From Erythrobacter donghaensis (lineage in GTDB: Bacteria > Pseudomonadota > Alphaproteobacteria > Sphingomonadales > Sphingomonadaceae): a stretch of DNA of 64,000 nt. Both the position numbers and the translations under genes were made by a program. The DNA is taken from the NCBI RefSeq assembly GCF_002155425.1, contig NZ_MUYG01000011.1, positions 558,001-622,000 of the forward strand. Reading direction: 5' to 3'. The notes under the pieces were generated by a model. It was not told where the DNA came from. It made no database searches and worked only from the letters and a program-made list of their open reading frames with translations. Shown here piece after piece: positions 34,330-43,822 of this stretch. Position 1 is the stretch's first letter, and every line of letters begins with the position of its first letter.

Positions 34330-35544
34330 TCACGCCTTGTACCCCGCGCCGCGCACGGCTTCCGCCGCCGGGTCGAGCGGCCAGCGCGGACGGGCGACGA
34401 AATCGAGCGGATCGCCCGCCGCGTGTTCGCCGCCGAGTGCCAGCCGCTCGCAGCCCGCCCAGGCGATCATCGCGGCATTATCGGTGCACAGCGCCAGCGG
34501 CGGGGCGGTGAAACGCATCGCGTGTTTGGCGGCAAGCGTCTCGAGCGCGGCGCGCACGGTCTTGTTGGCCGCCACGCCGCCTGCGACGACCAGCGCTGGG
34601 AAGGGGCCCGCGGTATCCAGCGCGCGTTCCAGCCGGTCGATCAGACAATCGACCGCGGCTTGCTGGAAGCTCGCGGCGATGTCGGCGTCAGAATAATTCT
34701 CCGTTCGCCCTGAGCTTGTCGAAGGGCCGTCCTTCTCTTCGATCCCCACACTTGTCTCAAGAAAGGACGGTGGTTGACGCTGCGCGTCAGCTTCGCTTCC
34801 GACAGGCTCAGCACGAACGGATTTCTGCTGATTTTCCTTGGCCCGCAGCACCGCGCTCTTGAGCCCGGCGAAGGAGAAGTGCGGTTCGGCCGAGCCCTTG
34901 AGCGGGCGGGGGAGCGGCACGGCGTGGGGTTTCCCCTCCAGCGCCAGCCGCTCGACCGCAGGCCCGCCGGGATAGCCGAGGCCAAGAATCTTGGCGGTCT
35001 TGTCGAAGGCCTCGCCCAGCGCATCGTCGATGGTGGTGGCAAGGCGGCGGTATTGCCCCACGCCCTCGACGGCGAGGATCTGGCAATGCCCGCCCGAAAC
35101 CAGCAGCAGCAAATAGGGGAACGCGAGCGATTGGTCGGCCAGCCGGGGGGAAAGCGCGTGGCCTTCGAGATGATTGATCGCCAGCAGGGGCTTGTCCGCC
35201 GCCATCGCCAGCGCCTTGCCGCTGACGAGGCCGACCATCACCCCGCCGATCAGCCCCGGCCCGGCGGTGGCGGCGATGGCGTCCACGTCGTCGAGGCTCA
35301 TGCCCGCATCGCCCATCACCTTCGCCAGCATCGGGGCTAGGCGCTCGGCATGGGCGCGGGCGGCGATTTCGGGGACGACGCCGCCGTAGGGGGCGTGTTC
35401 GGCCTCCTGACTGGCGATCGCTTGCGCGACGATGGTGCCGTCGCCGCGCACCAGCGCGACCGCGGTTTCATCGCAGCTCGATTCGATGCCCAGCACGAGC
35501 GGGGGCACCAATCGCGTGTCCAAGGTGTGCGTGACCGATCCCAT
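34330..35544 (-). CDS. tsaD: tRNA N6-adenosine threonylcarbamoyltransferase TsaD with an inserted peptide
   Basis: A 404-residue Kae1/TsaD protein that transfers the threonylcarbamoyl group to A37 of ANN-reading tRNAs, with TsaB, TsaC and TsaE. Motifs include [15 protein letters not shown], metal ligands in [18 protein letters not shown] and [10 protein letters not shown]. Between [14 protein letters not shown] and [16 protein letters not shown] it carries about 40 extra residues. These are encoded by a 120-base inverted repeat at 34701-34820 and read in frame ([14 protein letters not shown] and PSTSSGRTE). The family is normally about 340 residues with no insert here. The gene diverges from hemC over 44 bases. 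Confidence 0.93.
   Translation of the reverse strand: MGSVTHTLDTRLVPPLVLGIESSCDETAVALVRGDGTIVAQAIASQEAEHAPYGGVVPEIAARAHAERLAPMLAKVMGDAGMSLDDVDAIAATAGPGLIGGVMVGLVSGKALAMAADKPLLAINHLEGHALSPRLADQSLAFPYLLLLVSGGHCQILAVEGVGQYRRLATTIDDALGEAFDKTAKILGLGYPGGPAVERLALEGKPHAVPLPRPLKGSAEPHFSFAGLKSAVLRAKENQQKSVRAEPVGSEADAQRQPPSFLETSVGIEEKDGPSTSSGRTENYSDADIAASFQQAAVDCLIDRLERALDTAGPFPALVVAGGVAANKTVRAALETLAAKHAMRFTAPPLALCTDNAAMIAWAGCERLALGGEHAAGDPLDFVARPRWPLDPAAEAVRGAGYKA
34701..34820. repeat. REP-type inverted repeat inserted in frame in tsaD
   Basis: The ends are inverted copies: CCGTTCGCCCTGAGCTTGTC at 34701-34720 and its near-complement (GACAGGCTCAGCACGAACGG) at 34801-34820. A further pair, GTCCTTCT and AGAAAGGAC, lies inside. 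The end sequences look like the widespread CTGAGCTTGTCGAAG palindromes of sphingomonads and other alphaproteobacteria, which are usually intergenic. Here the length (multiple of three) and lack of stops keep tsaD open. Confidence 0.82.
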
Positions 35545-35588
35545 CCGGCTTCCATCTAGTCCTTGTGCGGGCTAGAGCAAGCGCGGCC

Positions 35589-36527
35589 ATGACTGAACCT
35601 GAACGATCTGCCCCCCGCCTGCGGCTGGGCACCCGCAATTCCCCCCTCGCGATGGCGCAGGCCGTGGAGACCCGCGCCCGCCTGTGCGCCGCCCACGGCT
35701 GGGCCGAGGAGGAGGTTGAACTCGTCCCCGTGCTGGCGAGCGGCGACAAGGTGCTCGACCGTCCGTTGGCCGAAATCGGCGGCAAGGCGCTGTGGACCAA
35801 GGAGCTCGACCAGTGGCTGGGCGAGGGGCGGATCGACCTCTCGGTGCATTCGGCGAAGGACGTCGAGACGATCCGGCCGGATGCATTCCACTTCCCCGCC
35901 TTCCTGCCACGCGCCGACCGGCGCGACTGCCTGGTCGGCGCGGCGAGCATCGCGGCGATTCCCGAAGGTGCGGTCGTCGGCACCAGCGCCCCGCGGCGGG
36001 CTGCGCAGCTGCTCAACCTGCGCCCCGACTGCAAGGTCGTGATGTTCCGCGGCAATGTCGCCACCCGGCTCAAGAAGCTGGCCGAGGGGGAGGCCGACGT
36101 GACCTTCCTTGCCGCAGCGGGCCTCGAACGGCTCGGGCAGTCCGACGTCGGCGCGCCGCTTGAGAGCGCCGACTGGATCCCCGCCGCAGCGCAAGGGGTA
36201 ATCGCGATCGAGTGCCGCGCGGACGACGCCGCCACGACCGCGCTGCTCGCCGCGATCGACCACGCGCCCACCCGCGCCGAGCTGGAGGCCGAACGCGCGC
36301 TGCTCGCGGCGTTGGGCGGCACCTGCCACTCGCCCGTCGCGGTGCTGTGCGAAGGCGGGGGCGACAGCCTGACGATGCGCGCCGCGCTGTTCAGCCCCGA
36401 CGGTGCCGAGCGGGTCGAAGGCAGCGCCACCTTCGCCGGCGGCGACCACGCGGCGGTGCGTGCGCTCGCCGCCGATCTGCTGGCGCGCGCCACCCCGGCG
36501 ATCACCGACCACTTCCGCGCGGGTTGA
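35589..36527 (+). CDS. hemC: Hydroxymethylbilane synthase (porphobilinogen deaminase)
   Basis: A 312-residue cytosolic enzyme joining four porphobilinogens for heme and other tetrapyrroles. Motifs are RLRLGTRNSPLAMAQA, then DLSVHSAKDVE, GTSAPRRAAQLLNLRPD, FRGNVATRLKKL and the dipyrromethane-cofactor Cys in LGGTCHSPV. The ATG at 35589 was chosen over an upstream in-frame GTG. Its stop overlaps the hemD ATG by one base. Confidence 0.96.
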   Translation: MTEPERSAPRLRLGTRNSPLAMAQAVETRARLCAAHGWAEEEVELVPVLASGDKVLDRPLAEIGGKALWTKELDQWLGEGRIDLSVHSAKDVETIRPDAFHFPAFLPRADRRDCLVGAASIAAIPEGAVVGTSAPRRAAQLLNLRPDCKVVMFRGNVATRLKKLAEGEADVTFLAAAGLERLGQSDVGAPLESADWIPAAAQGVIAIECRADDAATTALLAAIDHAPTRAELEAERALLAALGGTCHSPVAVLCEGGGDSLTMRAALFSPDGAERVEGSATFAGGDHAAVRALAADLLARATPAITDHFRAG

Positions 36528-37243
36528 TGGCCTTCCATTTGCTCGCATTGCGCCCCGAGCCGGGTCTTTCCGCCACCCTCGGCAAGGCCCGCGCGCTGGG
36601 CCTGCCGATCACCGGCCATGCGCTGTCGGCGATCCGCCCGGTCGGCTGGCAGTGCCCTGAGCCTGCCACCATCGACGCGCTGCTGATCGGCAGCGCCAAC
36701 GCCATTCTCCACGCAGGGCCTGATCTCGCCCGCCTTGTCGCCAAGCCGGTCTATGCCGTCGGCGAGGCCACCGCCGATGCGGCGCGCGCGGCGGGGTTGA
36801 CTGTTGCCATGACCGGGAGTGGCGGCTTGCAGGGCGTGCTTGATGAGATTCCTGCGCCTCGCCACCTGCTACGCATCGCGGGCGAGGAGCATGTGCCGCT
36901 GACCCCGCCGCCCGGCGTGACCTTCGACACGGTGATCGCCTACCGCAGCGAGCCTCAGCCGCTCGACGCGGTCGTAAATCTGCTCGCCACGCGAAAAACG
37001 CTGGTGCTGCTCCATTCGGCCGCCACCGCGCGGCACTTTGCTGCGGAGTGCGACCGGCTGGGCCTTGAACGCCAAGGCATCGCGCTCGCCGCGCTCGGTC
37101 CGCGCATCGCGGCGGCGGCGGGGGAGGGCTGGGCCGCCATCCATACCGCCCCGCACCCTGACGAGGGTGCGCTGCTGCAATTGGCATTTGACTTGTGCGC
37201 CAAGCCGCGCTCCATTCCCGCCACGCCGACCGGACAGCCGTAA
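36527..37243 (+). CDS. hemD: Uroporphyrinogen-III synthase
   Basis: A 238-residue protein of the HemD family, which is poorly conserved. It has the expected two-lobed pattern, FHLLALRPEPGLSATLGKARALGLP at the start and VIAYRSEPQPL, LLHSAATARHF and ALGPRIAAAAGEGW near the end. It closes hydroxymethylbilane to uroporphyrinogen III. The one-base overlap with hemC supports the assignment more than sequence alone. Confidence 0.88.
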   Translation: MAFHLLALRPEPGLSATLGKARALGLPITGHALSAIRPVGWQCPEPATIDALLIGSANAILHAGPDLARLVAKPVYAVGEATADAARAAGLTVAMTGSGGLQGVLDEIPAPRHLLRIAGEEHVPLTPPPGVTFDTVIAYRSEPQPLDAVVNLLATRKTLVLLHSAATARHFAAECDRLGLERQGIALAALGPRIAAAAGEGWAAIHTAPHPDEGALLQLAFDLCAKPRSIPATPTGQP

Positions 37244-37293
37244 CAGCGGACACCGGCAGGCGCGAAGACCAAGGTCGCAAAGAACGGATCACG

Positions 37294-38214
37294 ATGGCAA
37301 CACCGCCCGGATCATCGCCAATCGCCTCGCAGCGCGGGCCCCTGTCGGGGCGGGCGCCGCTGCTGGCCGCGCTGATCGCCTTCATCGCCGGGGGCGCGCT
37401 TGTGGGCTGGGTGATGTGGTACAACCTCGCCGGAGACCGCGCCGCACCCGCTCCCGAGGCACAGATCGCCGAAGCGGGCACCAAGGTCGGCGCCGGGGTG
37501 GCCGCCGCTTCGCAGCTGCCGGTCACCGCCAAACCGACCCCGCTCGCCGCGACCGAACAGGCGGTGGAGCGCGTGGCCGAACAGCAGGGCGGGCTCGACC
37601 AGCGCCTGGCCGCCGCCGAACAGCGTCTCACCCAGCTCGACCTTCAGGCCCAGGCCGCCGCCGGCAATGCCGCGCGCGCCGAAAGCCTACTGATCGCCTT
37701 TGCCACCCGCCGCGCGGTCGAACGCGGGGCCGAGCTCGGCTACCTCTCCGATCAGCTGCGCCTGCGCTTTGGCGATCAGTGGCCCAATGCGGTCGGCACG
37801 ATCATCGAATTTTCGCGCAACCCCATCCGGCTCGACGGTCTCGTGGCGCGGCTTGACGGGCTGGCGCCAAGCTTGCGCGAAAGCAGCGAGGGCCCCTCGT
37901 GGGCCGCCTTCCGCCGCGAGCTGGGCCAGCTGTTCGTGGTCCGGCGCGAAAGCACGCCCTCGCCGCAACCACAACGTCGGCTGGAGCGCGCGCGCTTCGC
38001 GCTGGAACAGGGGCGCTATCAGGCGGCGATTGACGAGGTGAAGGGCATGCCCGGCGCGGCCAAGGCCGAAACGTGGATCAAGGACGCGGAACGCTTCAAG
38101 AAGGCGATGGACGCGCTGGAAGTGATCGAGACTGCCGCGGTGCTGGATCAGCGCGGCTTGCGCGACGGGGCAGGCAATCCAGTGCGCCAATCGAGCCCGC
38201 TGGTGCGGCCCTAG
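37294..38214 (+). CDS. Mitofilin-like (COG4223) membrane protein
   Basis: A 306-residue protein with one membrane helix near residues 22-45 (PLLAALIAFIAGGALVGWVMW), then a low-complexity and coiled-coil region with QQGGLDQRLAAAEQRLTQLD, and a helical C-terminal domain. Position after hemC-hemD is typical for alphaproteobacterial mitofilin/Mic60 relatives. Mic60 bends membranes, as in mitochondrial crista junctions; here only the position and architecture support it. The ATG at 37294 follows hemD by 50 bases. Confidence 0.72.
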   Translation: MATPPGSSPIASQRGPLSGRAPLLAALIAFIAGGALVGWVMWYNLAGDRAAPAPEAQIAEAGTKVGAGVAAASQLPVTAKPTPLAATEQAVERVAEQQGGLDQRLAAAEQRLTQLDLQAQAAAGNAARAESLLIAFATRRAVERGAELGYLSDQLRLRFGDQWPNAVGTIIEFSRNPIRLDGLVARLDGLAPSLRESSEGPSWAAFRRELGQLFVVRRESTPSPQPQRRLERARFALEQGRYQAAIDEVKGMPGAAKAETWIKDAERFKKAMDALEVIETAAVLDQRGLRDGAGNPVRQSSPLVRP

Positions 38215-38230
38215 TTTCGCAAACCAGACC

Positions 38231-38258
38231 CGTCGCCCCAGCTTTTGCTGGGGTGACG
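38231..38258. terminator. Bidirectional hairpin between mitofilin-like and UbiH-like genes
   Basis: A stem of CGTC, a G-T wobble and CCCCAGC (38231-38242) pairs with GCTGGGG and GACG (38247-38258) around a TTTT loop. It lies between convergent genes. No long T-run follows, so its strength as a terminator is uncertain. Confidence 0.6.
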
Positions 38259-38272
38259 GGAAGAAGCGGCAA

Positions 38273-39517
38273 TTACCCCCGCAGCAGCTCCGGCAGGTCG
38301 CCCGAAACGCCGCGCGCTTCATCCATGAAGAACTGCTTGAGCATCGGCGTGCGCTGCACCGCCGCCATGCCCAGCCGCCGCACCGCGCTCGCGGCCTTGC
38401 CCGGCACGCCGAACAGCCGCGTCAGGCCGTCGGTCGCCAGCGCGACCATGAAGCTGTCGAGCCCGCGCCAGTTCTCGTAGCGCTTGAGCAGCTCGGGATC
38501 GCCCGGATCGAGGCCGAGCCGCGCGCCCTCGGCCAGCACTTCAACCAGCGCGCCGACATCGCGCAGGCCAAGGTTGAGCCCTTGGCCTGCGATCGGGTGA
38601 ATGCCATGCCCCGCGTCGCCGATCAGCGCGAGGCGCTCGGCGGTGATCTTGGCGGTGTGGTGAAAGCCCAGCGGCCACGACGAGCGGTGGCCGACGCTGA
38701 GCACCTTGCCCAGCACCCCGCCCATGCGCTTCTCGACCTCGGCGAGGAAAGCGCGGTCGCCCAGCTTGGTGACGCCCGCCGCATCGGTCTCCGACACGGT
38801 CCACACCAGCGAAGATCGGTGCGTGCCGTCCGCATCGTCGTTGAGCGGCAGCAGCGCGAACGGCCCGGAGGGGTAGAAGATTTCCCACGCCACATTGCCA
38901 TGCGGCTTTTCGTGGGTCAGCCCCGCAATGATCGCACGGTGCTTGTAATCCCACTTGGCGAGCGTGATCCCGGCGGAATCGCGAGTCGGCGACTGGCGGC
39001 CCTCGGCGGCGATCATCAACCGGCCCTTGAGTTTCTGCCCGTCGGCCAGCACCGCGGCGACGCCGAACTGGCTGCGCTGGCGCTCGGTCACATGGGCCTT
39101 GGCGACCCAGTTGATCAGCGGCTCCTTCGCCGCCGCTTCGAACAGCGCGAGGCGCAGGCGGCGATTGGGGAACATCCGACCCAGCGTGCCGTCGCCCTCA
39201 CCGGGGACGAAATCGAGCCGGCCGGGCTTGTTCTGGTCGGTGACGGCAATCGCAGCGATGTCGCAGGCGAATTGCTCCAGCCCTGCGGCGATGCCGATAT
39301 TCTCGAACAGGTGCCAGCTCGCGGTCGAGATCGCGGTGGCGCGGTCGTCGAAACCTTCGGCGGTGAGCTCCGCCGGGTCGGCGCGGTCGATCACGTGGCT
39401 CGACAGGCCCTTCTTCGCCGCCGCGAGCGCCAGCGTCATGCCGACGAGGCCGCCGCCGAGGATCACCAGATCGCGGGTCCCCCCGACTTCTTCACGAGTA
39501 TCTGAAGTTGCTGTCAC
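38273..39517 (-). CDS. UbiH/UbiF/COQ6-family FAD hydroxylase
   Basis: A 414-residue flavin monooxygenase that would add a ring hydroxyl in ubiquinone synthesis. It has the FAD motif LVILGGGLVGMTLALAAAKKG, the DR-ATAIS motif (DDRATAIS), a GDAGHGIHPIAGQGLNLGLRD second FAD site, and a PNRRLR stretch. The start is a GTG at 39517, 50 bases from the divergent DsbD-type gene. Which ring carbon it modifies is not clear. Confidence 0.88.
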   Translation of the reverse strand: MTATSDTREEVGGTRDLVILGGGLVGMTLALAAAKKGLSSHVIDRADPAELTAEGFDDRATAISTASWHLFENIGIAAGLEQFACDIAAIAVTDQNKPGRLDFVPGEGDGTLGRMFPNRRLRLALFEAAAKEPLINWVAKAHVTERQRSQFGVAAVLADGQKLKGRLMIAAEGRQSPTRDSAGITLAKWDYKHRAIIAGLTHEKPHGNVAWEIFYPSGPFALLPLNDDADGTHRSSLVWTVSETDAAGVTKLGDRAFLAEVEKRMGGVLGKVLSVGHRSSWPLGFHHTAKITAERLALIGDAGHGIHPIAGQGLNLGLRDVGALVEVLAEGARLGLDPGDPELLKRYENWRGLDSFMVALATDGLTRLFGVPGKAASAVRRLGMAAVQRTPMLKQFFMDEARGVSGDLPELLRG

Positions 39518-39567
39518 CTTGCGCGCTCCGATTGCGAACCCATCTTGCCACGCCTAGAGGGTTGCCG

Positions 39568-41643
39568 GTGCCGCACGCAAGAATCTTCCCGTCGATTGGT
39601 CGACAATTCGCTGCATGGGTGCTTGCGCTGCTCGCAAGTGTGCTGCTGGCTGTGCCCGCGATTGCGCAGGACAGCACACCCGCACCGCGCGCGCCGCTGT
39701 TCGGGTCTGACCGGATCGCGGTGGCGCTTTATGCGGAAGGCCAGCCGGTCGCGGGCGAGGAATGGCTGCTGGCGCTGCACTTCATCCCCAGCGCGCCCGA
39801 ATGGCACGGCTATTGGTCGAACCCCGGCGATGCGGGTGAGGGGATGCGCCTGTCGCTCGACCTGCCGCCCGACTGGCAGGTGGGCGAGGCGCGCTATCCG
39901 GTGCCCAAGCGGCTGGTGCTCTCGGGGTTGATGAACCACATTTACGAAGGGCCCTACACGATCCTCGTGCCGGTGGTGCCGGGGCCTTCTGCGGCGGGTT
40001 TTGCCGGGCCGGTCACGGGGACGGTCGATTACCTCGCCTGCTCGGACATCTGCGTGCCGCAGCATGCCGATCTGACCGCGCGCACGGGGGGCGATTTCGC
40101 GCGCTGGCGCGCCGCCATCGCCCCGCCGCTCGATGCGAAGGCGCGGTTTGCGATTAAGGGCGAGACCCTGCGCATCGCCATCCCGCTGCCTGCGAGCATG
40201 GCGCTTTCCGATCCGCATGTCTTTGTCGCCAATCAGCGGCTGGTGGCCCACGCCGCGCCGCAGACCTTCCGCCGGGTGGGTGATGTGCTGGTGGCCGCAA
40301 TCCCGCTCGATGACTTCGGCACCGGCAAGGCCGATGCGCTGGAAGGCATCCTCGCCTTCGGGGACGGGATCGGCGTGCGCTTTGCCGCTGATCTCGGCGC
40401 GGTGCCTAGTGGGGGCGAGCCGCTTGCCGGGCCGCAGGATGCGCCTTCGCCGGCGCTTTGGACGCTGATCCTCGGCGCGCTGGCAGGTGGCTTGCTGCTC
40501 AACATCATGCCCTGCGTTTTCCCGATCCTGAGCCTCAAGGCGATTGCGCTCGCCCGTGCGGGCGAGAGCGAGGCCAAGGCCCGGGCCGAGGGGCTGGCCT
40601 ATACCGCAGGCGTGGTGCTGGCCTGCCTCGGCCTCGGCGCACTGCTGCTGGCGCTGCGCGCGGGCGGAGAGCAGATCGGCTGGGCGTTCCAGCTGCAGGA
40701 GCCGGGCGTGGTCGTCGCCCTGCTGGTGCTCGCTGCCGCGATCACCGCGAATTTCGCCGGCCTGTTCGAACTGCCCGCGATCTCGGTGCGGGTGGGAGGC
40801 GAGCGGATGGGGGCCTTCGCCACCGGGCTGCTGGCGGCCTTTGTGGCAACGCCGTGCACCGGGCCCTTCATGGCGGCGGCGCTGGGTGCGGCGCTGCTGC
40901 TGCCGGTGCCACAGGCGCTGCTGCTGTTCGCTTGCCTCGGGTTCGGGCTGGCGTTGCCGTTCCTGTTGCTCGGTTTCGTGCCGCCGCTGCGCCGGATGCT
41001 CCCCAAGCCCGGCGCTTGGATGGAGCGGTTCCGGCGGATCATGGCGATCCCGATGGCGCTGACCGCGCTGGCGCTGCTGTGGCTGACGGTTCAGCTGGGC
41101 GGACGGCCCTTCGGCCTGATCGCCCTGGTGCTGGTGATCGGCGTGGTGATGGGCCTGTTCGTCACCGGCAGGCTGCAACGCGCGGGCAAGCTGGCCTGGC
41201 CCGCCTTCGGGCTGGTGGCCGCGCCCTTCCTCGCCTTTGCGCTGATCGGCCTGCCCTCGGTGTTCGAGGCGCCCTCGGCCCGCGCGCGGGAGAGCATCCT
41301 TGCCGCACAGCCCTTCAGCCGCGAGGCCTTGGCCGAGGCGCGCGCTTCGGGCCAGCCGGTGTTCCTCTACTTCACCGCCGACTGGTGCGTGACCTGCAAG
41401 GTCAACGAAGCCGCAGCGATCGAGCGCGAGACAACGCGCGCGGCGTTCGATCAGGCGGGTGTGACGGTGCTGGTGGGCGATTGGACCGCGCGGGACGAAG
41501 CGATCACCGCCTTCCTCACCGAGCAGGGCGCCGCGGGCGTGCCGCTCTACCTGTGGTATGCGCCGAACGCGGCCGCACCGGAGCAATTGCCGCAGGTGCT
41601 CACGCCCGATCTGCTGGCAGAAAAGGCCTCAGGGAATCGCTGA
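39568..41643 (+). CDS. DsbD/ScsB-type thiol:disulfide reductase
   Basis: A 691-residue three-part envelope protein. A signal peptide (AAWVLALLASVLLAVPAIAQ) leads to an N-terminal immunoglobulin-like domain with a C-x-x-x-C pair (DYLACSDICVPQ). The middle eight or so helices hold the membrane Cys pair in NIMPCVFPILSLK and FVATPCTGPFM. The C-terminal thioredoxin domain reads YFTADWCVTCKVNE. It carries reducing power from cytosolic thioredoxin to periplasmic substrates. The GTG at 39568, after AGAGGG, is preferred over the ATG at 39508. It converges with the next gene by a 15-base overlap. Confidence 0.9.
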   Translation: MPHARIFPSIGRQFAAWVLALLASVLLAVPAIAQDSTPAPRAPLFGSDRIAVALYAEGQPVAGEEWLLALHFIPSAPEWHGYWSNPGDAGEGMRLSLDLPPDWQVGEARYPVPKRLVLSGLMNHIYEGPYTILVPVVPGPSAAGFAGPVTGTVDYLACSDICVPQHADLTARTGGDFARWRAAIAPPLDAKARFAIKGETLRIAIPLPASMALSDPHVFVANQRLVAHAAPQTFRRVGDVLVAAIPLDDFGTGKADALEGILAFGDGIGVRFAADLGAVPSGGEPLAGPQDAPSPALWTLILGALAGGLLLNIMPCVFPILSLKAIALARAGESEAKARAEGLAYTAGVVLACLGLGALLLALRAGGEQIGWAFQLQEPGVVVALLVLAAAITANFAGLFELPAISVRVGGERMGAFATGLLAAFVATPCTGPFMAAALGAALLLPVPQALLLFACLGFGLALPFLLLGFVPPLRRMLPKPGAWMERFRRIMAIPMALTALALLWLTVQLGGRPFGLIALVLVIGVVMGLFVTGRLQRAGKLAWPAFGLVAAPFLAFALIGLPSVFEAPSARARESILAAQPFSREALAEARASGQPVFLYFTADWCVTCKVNEAAAIERETTRAAFDQAGVTVLVGDWTARDEAITAFLTEQGAAGVPLYLWYAPNAAAPEQLPQVLTPDLLAEKASGNR

Positions 41644-42222
41644 CAGAACCGGCGGCGGGGCTTCGGCCACGACCACCGGCGGCGGAATTTCCGGCGGCGC
41701 ACCGCGGCACGTGCTCACCAGTTCCATCGGCAGCGGGCTGGGGTTGAGCTTCACCAGCCCCGCGCCGGGCACGGTCACGGTCGCCTCGCGTTCGGGCTTC
41801 AGGGCATCCCATTCGGCCCGCGCGGCGGACACGGCGCCCTGCCAGAGCATCCTTCCGCCGACCTCGGTCGCATCGACCGGGAAACGCCCGATCCGGCCAT
41901 TGCCGATCAGCGCCAGCAGCGCCGCCGCACCGCTGTCGGCGGGCGCATGGCGAGTGATGGTGAGCATCGCATCCGGGCTGGAGGGCGCGCTGCATTCGAG
42001 CGCCAGCATCACCGGCTGCCCCGGCACGCCGTAGACGAGCCGCAGGGCCTTGTCGGTCGTCGCCCACACTGCGCCGGTCACATCGGGCGAGGCCAGCGGG
42101 GCAGACGGCCCGCTCGCGGACGTCACCAACGACACGCGCGCCATCGCGGCATCGGTCGGCGGCGGCTTGCAGCCAGCCACCAGCCCGGCGCACAGTGCGG
42201 CGATCAGCAATCCCTTGTGCAT
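41629..42222 (-). CDS. Unrecognised lipoprotein next to an S10 peptidase
   Basis: A 197-residue exported lipoprotein; I do not recognise a family. The signal MHKGLLIAALCAGLVAGC ends at the lipid Cys and is followed by a Pro-rich part. The body has VYGVPGQPVMLALEC and RHAPADSGAAALLALIGNGRIGRFPVDATEVGGR, and a Pro-rich tail. The start overlaps the peptidase stop by one base, so the two genes are coupled. Confidence 0.8.
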   Translation of the reverse strand: MHKGLLIAALCAGLVAGCKPPPTDAAMARVSLVTSASGPSAPLASPDVTGAVWATTDKALRLVYGVPGQPVMLALECSAPSSPDAMLTITRHAPADSGAAALLALIGNGRIGRFPVDATEVGGRMLWQGAVSAARAEWDALKPEREATVTVPGAGLVKLNPSPLPMELVSTCRGAPPEIPPPVVVAEAPPPVLSAIP

Positions 42223-43742
42223 CAGCGGGCGCGAATGAAGGCGCGAATATCGGCGCTGAGCTTCGCGCGGTCCTCGTCGCGAATATACATCATGTGGCCT
42301 GCGTCGTAATATTTCCACGTGATCCGGTCCTGCGGGATGCCGTGCCGCTTCAGCGAATATTCCGCGCCGAAGAAGGGCGTGGCGAAATCGTACCACCCTT
42401 GCGCGTTGAACAGCCTCAGGCCGGAATTCTGCCGCAAGGCCTGCCCGATCAGCGGCGCGACATTGAGATAGGCCCCGCGGCCCGATCCGTCGAGGCTCCA
42501 GTCCCAGTTGCGCCCCGGTTCTCGCCCGATCGACTGATATTCGCGGTCGGTGCGATAGCCCAGCGTCTCGCGCGCCCAGCTGTTGATCGCGGCGGTATAG
42601 CCCGCATCGATGCCGTAGAAGCTCGGATCATTGTCCGGCGTCTCCCCGGCATTGTCGTAATCCGTGCCGGTGTAGCGCGAGTCCAGCCGCCCCACGGTCT
42701 GCCCGCGGTCGCGCAGCAGCTCCTTGTAAAAGCGCTGGTCGGTGACGCGCAGGTTGGCCTGATCGAGATAGGTCTCGCTCAGACCGGTGAGGCGCGAGAG
42801 TTCCTTGCGCACCGCAGCGCGCTCGGCCTCGGGCAGGTCCTGCCCTTTCAGGAGCGCAGTGGCAAACGGCCCGATCGCAAAGCGCCGCGCTTCCTCGGCG
42901 ACAGCCTCGGCCGACGCGCCTTGCACCTTGCCGTGATACCACGCCGCGGTCGCCATGTTGGGGAGCATCACGACATAGGCCAGCTCGTTGCCTGGCGTCG
43001 TATCCTCGATCCCGAAATCGAGGATCGTCGAGATCAGGATCAGCCCGTTGAGGCCGACGTCGTTGTAGGTGCTGCCCTCCAGCTCGTCGACCAGCATCGC
43101 GGTGCGGGTGGTGCCGTAGCTTTCCCCGCCGATGAACTTGGGGCTGTTCCAGCGGCCATTGTCGTTGATCCAGCGGCGGATCACCTTGGAGACGGCGCGC
43201 GCATCCTGCCTCAGGCCATAATATTTCTTGGGATCGGTGCCCTGCGTCAGGTGGCTGAAGCCGGTGCCGGGCGGGTCGATGAAGACGAGGTCGGCGACAT
43301 CGAGCAGGCTGTCGGGGTTGTCGAGCAGCGGATAAGGCGGCGCGCCATCGTCGCGCGCGTCCGAGGGGATCGCCACACGCTTGGGCCCGAAGGCACCCAT
43401 CTGGAGCCACACCGAGCCCGAACCGGGGCCGCCATTGTAGATGAAGAACACCGGGCGCGAGGGATCGGCGGGGGTCTTCACGTAAGACGTGGTGACAATC
43501 ACCGCCTCGGGCTTGCCCCCCGTTTCATTATTGGCGTCATTGCTGAGCACTGTGTCGGCGATTGTCGCTTTGTAGGCGATACGCTGCCCGCCGAAGATGC
43601 CGGTGAGGTCGCGCGTGCGGGTCTGGGCTTCGGCGGCGGAGGGCTTGGAGGCCTCGTCCTTGGCCGAGTCCTGCGCGGCGATGGGGGCGGAAAGGGCGAG
43701 AGCGCTGACAGCGGCCAGCGCGATGAGGAATCGGGGGGTCAT
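42222..43742 (-). CDS. Serine carboxypeptidase-type (S10) peptidase, exported
   Basis: A 506-residue alpha/beta hydrolase. A signal peptide (MTPRFLIALAAVSALALSAPIAAQ) suggests the periplasm. S10 motifs are YNGGPGSGSVWLQMG, the nucleophile in FIGGESYGTTRTAML, and a late Asp and His (NAQGWYDFATPFFGA; YYDAGHMMYI) that complete the triad. S10 peptidases remove C-terminal amino acids from peptides. Length fits the bacterial group, which is often annotated simply as peptidase S10. Confidence 0.9.
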   Translation of the reverse strand: MTPRFLIALAAVSALALSAPIAAQDSAKDEASKPSAAEAQTRTRDLTGIFGGQRIAYKATIADTVLSNDANNETGGKPEAVIVTTSYVKTPADPSRPVFFIYNGGPGSGSVWLQMGAFGPKRVAIPSDARDDGAPPYPLLDNPDSLLDVADLVFIDPPGTGFSHLTQGTDPKKYYGLRQDARAVSKVIRRWINDNGRWNSPKFIGGESYGTTRTAMLVDELEGSTYNDVGLNGLILISTILDFGIEDTTPGNELAYVVMLPNMATAAWYHGKVQGASAEAVAEEARRFAIGPFATALLKGQDLPEAERAAVRKELSRLTGLSETYLDQANLRVTDQRFYKELLRDRGQTVGRLDSRYTGTDYDNAGETPDNDPSFYGIDAGYTAAINSWARETLGYRTDREYQSIGREPGRNWDWSLDGSGRGAYLNVAPLIGQALRQNSGLRLFNAQGWYDFATPFFGAEYSLKRHGIPQDRITWKYYDAGHMMYIRDEDRAKLSADIRAFIRAR

Positions 43743-43822
43743 GGGGGTAGGGGAGTGGCAGGGATGAGCGCCGCGTTCAAGGGGCGCAGGCCGGGCTTCC
43801 CACCCATTGTCTCGCGGTGCGG

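Noticed and set aside
39514..41586. A 690-codon frame on the minus strand
   Set aside because: It is antisense to the DsbD-type gene, which carries all expected cysteine motifs.
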